Positions 36,201 through 44,521 of a stretch of DNA of 64,000 nt are shown in pieces. The stretch spans positions 31,663,853 through 31,727,852 of the forward strand of contig CM057156.1 in NCBI GenBank assembly GCA_029962745.1. The letters are read 5' to 3'. Origin of the DNA: Echinometra lucunter. Taxonomy: Eukaryota; Echinodermata; Echinoidea; Camarodonta; Echinometridae. Position numbers and translations under genes: made by a program. The first letter of the stretch is position 1; each line of letters starts with the position of its first letter. The notes under the pieces are model-generated. The model was not told where the DNA came from. It did not search any database and saw only the letters and a list, made by a program, of their open reading frames with translations.

Positions 36201-37842
36201 TCAATGATCAAGCAGCCCAGAGTCATTACTCATTGAATAGCAAAGGTTGGGCAGACTGAGAGACGAGTGTGCAACATTTTGAGGACATACCTCAACGATG
36301 AAGTTTGATAAGCAAATCATTTTTGCTTCCTTGATGTGACCAGATGAAATATGGGCTATGTCCTTCATGCTTGATTCACAGAAGCCCACCAATTTTTGTC
36401 TTTAACGCCTGACCCCTTTTTATATTGTTATCGGTATATGCAAATTATACCAGCGTCAACTGACTACGTATAATAACCGTAATGTTATCACTCGTCCCCT
36501 CCTTCCTTGTTTTGTTTTGACAAAATTTTCAAACTTTTGGCTTGTTAAACATGTTAAATCAAAGTTTAAACGTCAAAGTTGTCAAATTCATTCATTCAAT
36601 TCATTCAATTTCATTTATTTCATTCTCATAAAAAATACAATAGAAACAAATACAGCGAAAGCGATAAACAAAATTAGAAAATGAAAAAGGGAACTACATG
36701 AATAAAGCCCTTGGGCCTTGTCTTAGCATAGTTCCCTAGTATAAATTCATAACATAAAATGAAATTAATACACAAATGAAAATAGAAACATAACAAAAAA
36801 ATGTTTAAAAAAGAAATGTAAACATAAACAGAATGTAATATAAATGAACAACGGAAAATCAACTATACATATTTATTGGAAAGAAACTGCTTCAGCATTT
36901 TTTTAAAGGAATTCATTGACTTGCATTTTGAGATATATATGGGAATTGAGTTCCAAATTACGGGAAAATTATGACGAACTGATTTCATTACGTTATTAGT
37001 TTTTTTTTTAACATGTAGTTGTAAATCTTTTTAAATTCTGGTTATCATAATAATTCAAGAACAGTTTGAGCCATTCAGTTAAATGAATGTAGGTGGAGGA
37101 ATACAGGAGACGCACTCGCATTCGAAGTTTGTTTGTTTGTTTGTTTTTTACAACCAGCAGGCCTTCATGTATCGCTCTAAATTCATTGTGCGCGTATAAC
37201 GACTGATACTGCTTTCACATCAAGGTACGGTCGCTGCAACCGGTCGCTGCGACCGTACCCAGCGACCGATCGGACGTGCTTTCACACCTCCGTCAAAATT
37301 TGGTCAGGCCCAGAGCGATCGGTCGCTGTATAGCTGACCTAGCAGGAAGCGGAAGTAGAGATCGTGCGTAGGCATGTATGGGGGTCATTGCATTTCGATC
37401 GGTCGCTGAGTACGATGTGCTTTCACATCTAGCTTGCATCGGTCGCGATCGGTGGCTGAAGTACCTCATCGACCGTACTCAGCGACCGATCGTTTTTGAC
37501 CAAAACGATCGGTCGCAGCGACCGATGAAATGCTTTCACATTATGATTTCATCGGTCGCAGCGACCGGTCGCAGCGACCGTACCTTGGTGTGAAAGCATT
37601 TTTGAAGATATACTTAATTGAAAAGTGCATATTAAGAACGTTTTACCAATAAGCCGCCTTGCAAATAACTTATTGTCATTGTTTGCGTTTTCTTTCAGGT
37701 AATGATTGGTTTTGCTGTGGCAGATTTGCTCACTTTATTCCTACCTGTGTTTCTCTACATCACAACCAGGAGAAAAATGAGAAGATCAGCTGATGATAGT
37801 GAAATGGAGAAGCAACAGAGTAAAGAAATAGAACCATCATGA
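29461..37842 (+). CDS. SLC43-family major facilitator transporter, 10 coding exons, 566 aa
   Basis: Coding exons are 29461-29692, 30378-30540, 30866-30989, 31606-31698, 32171-32414, 32771-33046, 33881-33988, 34688-34880, 35590-35713 and 37699-37842 (stop TGA). Every border is GT-AG and the phases join without a break to 566 residues. Human SLC43 members have roughly 490-570. Exon 1 gives TM1 with IFGWPSLVFVLKDIGYY, very close to SLC43A3, then a Pro/Ser-rich outer loop (residues 53-70). Exon 2 ends with the MFS loop 2-3 signature GILFDLLGTRFTR. Exons 3-4 hold LLYPGTILTVAGG and IGNLFPSHKSTTI. Exon 5 has HIPWPLPQGY, followed by a polar cytoplasmic loop of about 80 residues up to the TM7 region. 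Exon 7 has SYTNVFIITQ, exon 9 has FPQKYFGRIYG and LLQYPIFIVIQDYLDDDPFY. The C-terminus is short and charged. Family members carry large neutral amino acids (A1, A2) or purine nucleobases (A3) across the plasma membrane. The sequence is nearest to A3 in motifs, but the substrate is not shown. Introns hold several MITEs and a LINE. Confidence 0.93.
30040..30304. mobile_element. TA-flanked MITE in SLC43 intron 1
   Basis: TA then CACTGTAGAAAATATTGGGT at the left; ACCCAATATTTTTAGAGTG then TA at the right. The inner arms also pair (AGCACGAGGGTAATTA with TAATTACACCCGTGGC). Length 265 bp. The TA flanks suit a Tc1/mariner-like or similar mobiliser. Confidence 0.75.
30336..30369. repeat. poly-C then (TC)n before exon 2 acceptor
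   Basis: A run of more than 20 C followed by CT repeats ends 8 bases before the intron 1 acceptor at 30377. It forms an extreme polypyrimidine tract. Confidence 0.85.
31087..31202. repeat. nested hairpin (possible mini-MITE) in SLC43 intron 3
   Basis: Outer arms GCCTTTCATGTCATAAGTCT and AGACTTATGTGAGGAAAGGC are inverted. Between them are two inner palindromes, ATTCACTAAATCGAGTGAGT(GAAT) and ATTCACCCACTCGAGTGAGT(GAAT). Confidence 0.7.
31239..31290. repeat. (GA)n microsatellite
   Basis: About 24 AG units in SLC43 intron 3. Confidence 0.95.
31813..32128. repeat. (CT)n microsatellites in SLC43 intron 4
   Basis: Two CT/TCTTTC-rich tracts, about 31813-31892 and 32067-32128, the second ending 42 bp before the exon 5 acceptor at 32170. 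Confidence 0.9.
33055..33222. repeat. (CTC)n/(CTT)n microsatellite
   Basis: CTC units change to CTT units. It starts within 10 bases of the exon 6 donor at 33047. Confidence 0.95.
33288..33375. repeat. TGGCGTCAATC / GGGGACA family copy
   Basis: TTGGCGTCAATCAGGGG, then GGTGGGGGACACCATAGGG, TATGCCCCCTC and an A run. Same family as at 10116 and 19921. In SLC43 intron 6. Confidence 0.6.
33652..33860. repeat. tandem duplication, 104-bp unit, before SLC43 exon 7
   Basis: GCAAAAGGCCTATGTCTTCT starts at 33661 and again at 33765. The two units are nearly identical, and the second ends about 20 bp before the exon 7 acceptor at 33880. Confidence 0.92.
34079..34226. mobile_element. hairpin MITE, 148 bp, in SLC43 intron 7
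   Basis: CCGTTGCATAAAA opens and TTTTATGCAACGG closes it. The arms of about 55 bp share GGTAACTTTGCCATC and GGTAACTACCATGG, leaving a small loop. Confidence 0.85.
34957..35231. mobile_element. foldback element with about 115-bp arms, SLC43 intron 8
   Basis: Left arm starts GATCATACAGAAGCTT and right arm ends AAGCTTCCGTAGGATC. The arms share GACGAGATA, TTTAGGCC, GAGAAGACAAGTTA, AAGACGAGATGACGAG and GAGTTATTGGAACTC. The unpaired centre is only about 40 bp. The repeated GACGAG word lets the arms slip. Confidence 0.85.
36565..37030 (-). mobile_element. LINE 3' end with RT C-terminus, SLC43 intron 9
   Basis: On the - strand about 37000-36875 reads NVMKSVRHNFPVIWNSIP, then IYISKCKSMNSFKKMLKQF, the C-terminal end of a CR1/L2-like RT. 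A 3' UTR follows, and a tail of ATTCAATTC-like repeats at about 36580-36620. The element is 5'-truncated and lies antisense to the host gene. Confidence 0.75.
37210..37598. mobile_element. long-TIR MITE, 389 bp, SLC43 intron 9
   Basis: Left TGCTTTCACATCAAGGTACG, right the inverse with one change (CGTACCTTGGTGTGAAAGCA). The interior is packed with CGGTCGCTGCGACCG-type palindromes and a repeat of the GTGCTTTCACA end word near 37269 and 37418, so several alternative hairpins are possible. Confidence 0.88.
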
Positions 37843-37928
37843 TAAATAAGACTTACTAAGGAATACAACCAAACTTAAAGAAATCTTAGAGAATTATGTA
37901 AAAAAGATTAATATATATAATTTTTTAT

Positions 37929-37934
37929 AATAAA
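37929..37934 (+). terminator. poly(A) signal of the SLC43 gene
   Basis: AATAAA, 87 bp after the stop codon, in an AT-rich 3' UTR. Confidence 0.75.
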
Positions 37935-38626
37935 GAATATCTTTAATTGGAAAGTACGGTGCCATCCATGATAATGTCTGAATACTGAAAGAGAAGCCCA
38001 TTCTTCTTCTCCTCCTTTCTATTCTTCTTCACCATCATTTTAGTGGTTATATATCATTCATTATTTTTGATACAAATGAGAAAATACTAACAGGGTTGAG
38101 CTGAGCTGAGCTGAATCAAGATTATTGATTTGGAATCGGGTACGTGTGGCTAGATCCGAATTCAAGAACGCCACAGTGGACATGGTGGATAATATGCAAA
38201 GTGAGGGAAGGGGAGGGGGAGGAGAAGAGCTCGGAACAAAATTTCCAATCAAGTATCAAACGAAACAGTAGACAATGTGCCAAATAGTTATCTGTAACAG
38301 TATATTATACATGTAGGTCTTTCACACCATAGGCTTTTATCTGCTTCGCTATGAATAGGCCTGAAAAAGACTTCATTCTATGTAGATTAACCAACGACTT
38401 CATTATACTCATACTTTGTATTTTCATCTCTTTCATAAAATCTGAAAATGGGAAACAAATCACAGGGAGGTAGCTTTACAACAAGTTAATTTGAGCACTT
38501 TATGATTAAGGATTTATCTACTGAATGAGTTCTCATTTCAATGTAATACCATTATTCCTTAGAGTAATATTTATTCAAGTGAGGCGCAAAGAGGATGTTT
38601 AAAAGTATCATGTGCTATGTAAGAAA

Positions 38627-38632
38627 CTATTA

Positions 38633-38666
<34 letters not shown>

Positions 38667-38693
38667 CATTATTATTATTATTATTAATACTAA

Positions 38694-38765
<72 letters not shown>
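38627..38765. repeat. (ATT)n microsatellite
   Basis: About 45 units with a short ATC/AAT interruption near 38670-38690. Confidence 0.95.
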
Positions 38766-38767
<2 letters not shown>

Positions 38768-39062
38768 CTTTTTTGCATCTAAACTCTTCATAAACTATTT
38801 GAATATGTAAATACTTTTTTACAGTTAATTCATTTTTAATTTTTGATTTTCCTGTCATTTTGTCTTCTTGCCTCGTTATATCTTGCTGACTATATTTCTT
38901 TTTGTTTATATGATATTTTTAATAGTTTTATTCGTTCTAAATGTGTTTCTTTTTATAATTTTGTTTTTACAATGTTGATTTACACGGCCCCAATGGAAAC
39001 CAGTCATGAAACTGTTTGGGCTTTTTAACCGTGTATAAATAAATAGATCAATCAATCAATCA
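38768..39062 (+). mobile_element. retroelement 3' end, copy 1, with (AATC)n tail
   Basis: TTTTTTGCATCTAAACTCTT through AACCAGTCATGAAACTGTTT, then GGGCTTTTTAACCGTG, TATAAATAAA and AATC repeats. It is the same as 40628-40975 apart from a 55-bp gap. Probably a LINE 3' UTR; no coding part remains in this copy. Confidence 0.7.
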
Positions 39063-39063
39063 A

Positions 39064-39074
39064 TCAATTATTAA

Positions 39075-39167
<93 letters not shown>
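39064..39167. repeat. (ATT)n microsatellite
   Basis: About 34 units. It follows the AATC tail directly and may come from it. Confidence 0.95.
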
Positions 39168-39168
<1 letters not shown>

Positions 39169-39866
39169 TCCCTCTGTAATGGTTCGCTGAAAGTATCATG
39201 AGTGTATTCATGATTATATAGGGTGTTATCATAATAATTATTTGTAGTGTTATATATCGTATTTTGTACTAAGGAGATTACATGATACATGCTTCGGCAA
39301 CAATGGCCTGATGAACCGAAATGCTAAACCAAACGTTATTATGCCTCACCCTAAAGGCTTGTTCAGATATGACGCGGTAAACCCTCGCAGGTTTTTTGTA
39401 TAAAAGTGAATCGGACAGGTGGCAGAAACAAAACAAAAGAAAACAATCAAACCACCGAGGAAAGGGAATTTTTTTTTTCTTCCAGGCCTGCCGGCAAAAA
39501 GCAGTGGACCAATCAAATTTTAAAAAAGTTATCACATAATGATTATGATGTCATGAGTTTGGATGCGCAACTTTTGGCAAATTTTAACTTTCTTTCACAT
39601 GAACGCATTGCACGTTCATATAACCATAAGTGGCGTGGTTTAACACCCCATATGTGAACACTAAAACAACAACAAAAAAAAATTTCAATCTTTCAACGAG
39701 CCTTTAACTCTAAACCTTAGGAAGTATAATTTCATCCTCAAAGATAAACTTGGGCTTTGTTCATGCCATACAGTGTAAAAGAAACAGTTTCCAAGCAATT
39801 CTGGGAAAGATTGATTTAGAAGCAAATAATTGGTGTATGAGGTTTTGAAATCATCACAATGATTCA

Positions 39867-40110
39867 TTTTGCTTAAAATTTATGAGGAAACAAAAGATAT
39901 CATATTTTTAGTAGATTTTAATTGTAATATACTTGCAGACCCGTTATCTTGCTATACAAAGAGACTACTCGGAATATGCCAAAATTATTCTTTGACTCAA
40001 ATGATCGAAGAACCCACGAGGGTAACATCTCATTCGTCTACTCTCATTGATTTGATTTATACTTCTAACTGTACAGAAATGAAAATAATTTCTACTGTGA
40101 TCTAGAAAGC
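39867..40110 (+). mobile_element. LINE endonuclease fragment
   Basis: The open stretch encodes KDIIFLVDFNCNILADP, then LLGICQNYSLTQMIEEPTRV and SHSSTLIDLIYTSN, the middle of an APE-type endonuclease of CR1/L2-like LINEs (usual motifs GDFN and STLIDLI). The Gly before Asp is Val here, and both flanks break off. Confidence 0.8.
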
Positions 40111-40394
40111 ATTAATTGGCAAAGTGAACTGCAAGCTGCACAAACTAAGTACAGTTTCCGAGCAGGATTAAAAAGGATAGATATTTTGTAAACATTAACT
40201 TTGCTCACACATGATGTATAAGAATCCTTGATTATCTGTTGTCAATTCTGTGTGTACTAATTATAGTTGTTAACTGCACAAGATTTTAATACGATATAAA
40301 ACAGTTTTTTTTATCTATAAATTAAATTTCGCTATCTTTTTTATATGTTCAATTATTATCATATTTTAAATTAATTTCTATATATTTTTACTAT

Positions 40395-40530
40395 ATGTAT
40401 GAAAGTTTATATGCAAAAACTGATAGGACCCTTTGGGTCTTTTCAAAATGGGATCTGTGGCACAAAAATATACTTTTTCAAACATGAAGTTTGCACACTG
40501 AGTATAAAGCTTTATTTGTTTGTTTGTTGT
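40395..40530 (+). mobile_element. LINE 3' end with (TTTG)n tail
   Basis: GATAGGACCCTTTGGGTCTT forms a short hairpin, followed by AAAGCTTTATTTGTTTG repeats. This resembles a LINE 3' UTR end unrelated to the neighbouring AATC-tailed family. Confidence 0.5.
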
Positions 40531-40627
40531 AGTTTTCGATTGTGGTCAGAGGTAGTGTAAAGTTTCCCTTTCATTTCTTTGTATTTTATTATTGATCTCA
40601 AATCTTCCGAGTTGAAAATAGGGACGC

Positions 40628-40975
40628 ATCTTTTTTGCATCTGAACTCTTCATAAACTACTTGAACATGTAAATACTTTTTCACAATTAATTCATTTTGA
40701 TTTTGATTTTCCTGGCATTTTGTCTTCTTGCCTCATTATATCTTGCTGGCTATATTTCTTTTTGTTTATATGATATTTTTAATAGTTTAATTGTCTCTTT
40801 TTGTATTTATACTTATATTGATACTGTTTGTTATTTTTGTTTCGTTCTAAATGTGTTTCTTTTGATAATTTTGTTTTTACAATGTTGATTCACACGGCCC
40901 CAAAGGAAACCAGTCATGTAACTGTTTGGGCTTTTTAACCGTGTATAAATAAAGAGATCAATCAATCAATCAAAT
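40628..40975 (+). mobile_element. retroelement 3' end, copy 2, with (AATC)n tail
   Basis: Direct copy of 38768-39062 with an extra TTGTCTCTTTTTGTATTTAT-type stretch at about 40790-40845. It ends TATAAATAAAGAG then AATC repeats. Confidence 0.7.
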
Positions 40976-41029
40976 AAAGAAATAAACTTGTTGAAAAGCA
41001 CATGTACTGCACGCAAGAGTGAGTCCGTG

Positions 41030-41329
41030 GGACTACACACCAAACATGCCAAAGAAAGCTGTTTCGCGCCATACTGTTGAGCTGTTTCTTGTCAAATTTC
41101 GAATATAATTTGAATAGAAATTATTTCTGGGAGATATTTGGGCTATGATATTCTTCGAAAGTGACATCAAAAGAATCAGATCAGTCTATGGGAATACACA
41201 CAAAAAAGCTGTTTCGCGCCAAACTGTTGAGCTATTTCTTGTCATATTTCGAATATGAGGACATTTGAATAGCAGTCATTTCAGGGAGATATTGGGCTAT
41301 GATATTCTTCGAAAGTGACATCAAAAGAA
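41030..41329. repeat. diverged tandem duplication, about 150-bp unit
   Basis: AAGCTGTTTCGCGCCA starts at 41056 and 41206. TTGGGCTATGATATTCTTCG and AAAGTGACATCAAAAGAA also occur in both units. Divergence is about 10 per cent plus small gaps. Confidence 0.85.
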
Positions 41330-41683
41330 AGCTCAGAATTTATCATTCACCGCCTCCCAGAACTCGAGCTTCTCTTCATATTAACCCTTACCCTAGATCT
41401 CTTACAGAGGGTGCCTGTCCCCATCTGACAAAGGAAGGAGTTGTTTGGGTTTACCTCGTGCCATTTTTTTTTTCTTTTCTACTTAAGAGAGATTAACCGT
41501 AATTGGAAGAAGTTAGCTTGAACAGTTGAATGAAAGCAGAAAGATCAGAGAAGTTAGGATATAAAAGCTTGTGAAATAAAACAAAACCGAAAAAAATGGG
41601 TATGATTTTTTACCATTTGAGGGGACATGCAATATAAGAATTGTACGGCTTTTTTGTTGAATCAACCATGTTCTTTACTCCTA

Positions 41684-42162
41684 ACTAGCAAATATCTGGG
41701 ACCCATGAAATTTGAATCTAGTCACAACTGGACTGGCATATAGGTACCATCTGGAATGTATATGCGAATTATATGGGTCCACTTTCCCCTTGGTACACAT
41801 AATTATAACGTTTGCACCATGGGCCTCATGGAGTCCTATATGGTGCTTCTTTTTTTCTTTTTTTTTTCTTCTTCTTTTTTTAAATGAGGGGCAAATGGAC
41901 CTTCCCTCATAGAACCCACCAAACCAACTCCATAATCATGGACCATTGATGGAGAAAATCGTGACTCCATGGGAGTAATTAGCCCACATGAGGTAACGAT
42001 TCTCTCCACCAACAGTCCACATGGATCGCCTATGGGACCCACGGTGCAATGGTATATGGGCCCCTTGTCATGCTTGTGGAGCCCATCTGGGTCCCGCATG
42101 GTTTCTATATGGGGCAAATGGGCCTCTGTCAGTCATAGATGGGCCCAAGACATTTTGCTAGT
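41684..42162. mobile_element. MITE, about 480 bp, with ACTAGCAAA ends
   Basis: Left ACTAGCAAATATCTGGGACC, right GGGCCCAAGACATTTTGCTA(GT), inverted with mismatches. The interior repeats ATGGGCCC, ATGGGACCC and ATGGAC words in both directions. Confidence 0.65.
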
Positions 42163-42889
42163 TTAGCTCTATCATGAACTATATGCTGCCAAAATAATCT
42201 TCAGATAGGTGCATGCTGCCAAAATATGTTTTCAGAAAGGTGCAAATAAAACTCTTATTGATCTATTAAGCCAAGTTATTTTTGTGTCACAAGTTATTGA
42301 ATGCATGATGGATTTGTGATTGGCCATTTGTAGTTTGAATAACTGGATATCGGCTATCTAATGGGCGCATGAAGACATAAGAAGTAGAGACAGACCACGT
42401 TTGTTCGTTTGTTTGTTTGTTTGTTTGTTTCATGATAAATCAAACACTATACAAAAATATCGACCAAAGCTTGAAAGACTGCAAAGCACTTTTAACTTTC
42501 CAAGGAATATCTGGGACCTATCTAACTTTGAGAAAAAAAAAATCCCAGCTATTTTATTTACATTGACATCTACGATACTAGCAACTTTCGCATCAAGCGC
42601 ACCCGTATTGTTACGTCACAAACAATTAAGTGCGCGTGCGCAGTTATCTAAGCAACGCAAATTATGCAATTTCCTTGCTGCTTACTTGAGCTCGCTCGAT
42701 GCATGTAGCGAGATGATGATCGCATCATTCTTGGCGTGACCGTGGTACGACAAGGAGACATGGACTGGCCCCGGCGCAAATGACACCCCTTAATGGTTCC
42801 CGGCGTCCCACGTGGGAGGAGATTCGTCAGGGGACCAGAGCACTCTAAGTGCTCTCACTGACAAAGAAAACACTGAACTTTTTGTGTTT

Positions 42890-44487
42890 ATGGAAAGCAG
42901 GAAACAGAAAAGTTTGAAAAAATTCAAAAGTATCATGGATCCTATATTCCTGTTTTCATGGCTAACTGTCATATGCACAGTCTACATGTATATGTCCGGC
43001 ATGTAAGTGTTTGTTTGTTTATTTTTTCATGTTGTATTTTATTCCTTGTAAAACCGTGAAAATCGTACAGATATGATACTGGTAGTGAGCACTGGCGTAC
43101 TAATGCCCCCCCCCCCCCCCCAAAAAAAGGGATAAAGTTCAAGCGTGGTTTATTTCTAATTTGATGCCAGTGATTTACAAATGTTGCTGAAATGATATGA
43201 TTTTTCTGGGGATTTTTTTCTCACTTGTTTGTACTTTATATTTTTCTGCCCCGAAAAGTTTTTGCTCATTCGCCACTGGTAGTAAGTCAGGCATGCTTTG
43301 CATGTATTTTATATAACTGTCTCTGCTTTGTATTAAGGAATGTATTTAAGCAGGTGAAAATCTTCAGACTCTTGCTCTCTACAGAACAAATCTTTACACT
43401 CCTTTAAACTATCTTAAAGTGATTACACAATGGTAAATTTTTTTGGGATATATGATCGGGAATAGAATTCTAAGAAGAATAACATTAAAAATTTGATGAT
43501 TTTTAATCGAAATCAATGCGTTTTGGCTAATTTTCTCGTAAAAAGTCAAGAGTTGACCAAAAAATTTGAGTATGAGGTATGACGTAAAAGTGGGTACCCA
43601 GCTTCGCGCATTGCAGTTGTCCTGCGCGCTAGACTGTACAATATGTATTATACCTTGCGCGCATTTTGCTAGAAGTGCGCGACAAGGTACCCACTTTGAC
43701 GTCATTTTGACGTCAAAGTGGGTACCCAGTTGAAACTGGGTCACAGCTGAGGGGTCAAAAATATCCTGAAATCTTACCACATTTTGGGGTTTCCTTGGCA
43801 ACACGACTTTTTAAAAAACTTTAGGCAGATGATTTTCTGCTAATAAAATCATGCTCTTTTAAATGAGCTAACATTGTTTCAGCATTGGGTACCCCCTTTA
43901 AGGCAAAGTAACATTACACCCAACTTATTTCAATTTCACTTTCTGTTTCAGTTCGATTACATAGAAAATCTAATAGTTGTGCACAAGTCTTTGTATTTGT
44001 ATTTTATTTGAAACATCATTCACATTTGTACATGAATATGTTGTTTACAATACATAAATTAACAACACAATATTCTTTGTCTTTGTTTTAAAAAGGAGTA
44101 AAGTTTAAGTTTTCTGGGTTTTTTCCCGTTCTTCATTTTCATTGTTACTTTTGGGCTCCAACCACATAAAAGCGCGTTTTGTGATTCTTTAAACTTTTCA
44201 AGGTCAACAGTTACACTGCTGTTCCGGGTTAGATCAACATCTAACATCTCCTTCGTACCGTTCATAACAACCGCCATCAAGTAAGTTAATGGAATTACTC
44301 AAATATGTCCAAAATATCTCTTTGTGGTAGAAAGCTTTAGCGTTTATAGCGCCACCTATACCACACCTTGGCCCTGTCTTACAAAGAGTTGCGGTCGATT
44401 CGAATCAGTCTCAACTTTGAGACTGATCTCAACATGACACTGTAATTCTGATGATGCCACACCTTTGATTTGTCTCCCACCTCTCTC

Positions 44488-44521
<34 letters not shown>

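Noticed and set aside
38571..39290. Open frames of poly-Ile and similar
   Set aside because: Translations of ATT microsatellites.
41299..41496. Small open frame near the tandem duplication
   Set aside because: It overlaps the repeated unit and has no recognisable features.
42812..42889. Longer N-terminus for the SWEET protein
   Set aside because: The extension starts at GTG and has no ATG; the first in-frame ATG is at 42890, and an in-frame stop lies at 42791.
44211..44280. SWEET exon 2 starting after the second AG (44209-44210)
   Set aside because: With the exon 1 phase this gives a stop within a few codons; the AG at 44201-44202 keeps the frame and yields the conserved RVRSTSNISFVPF stretch.
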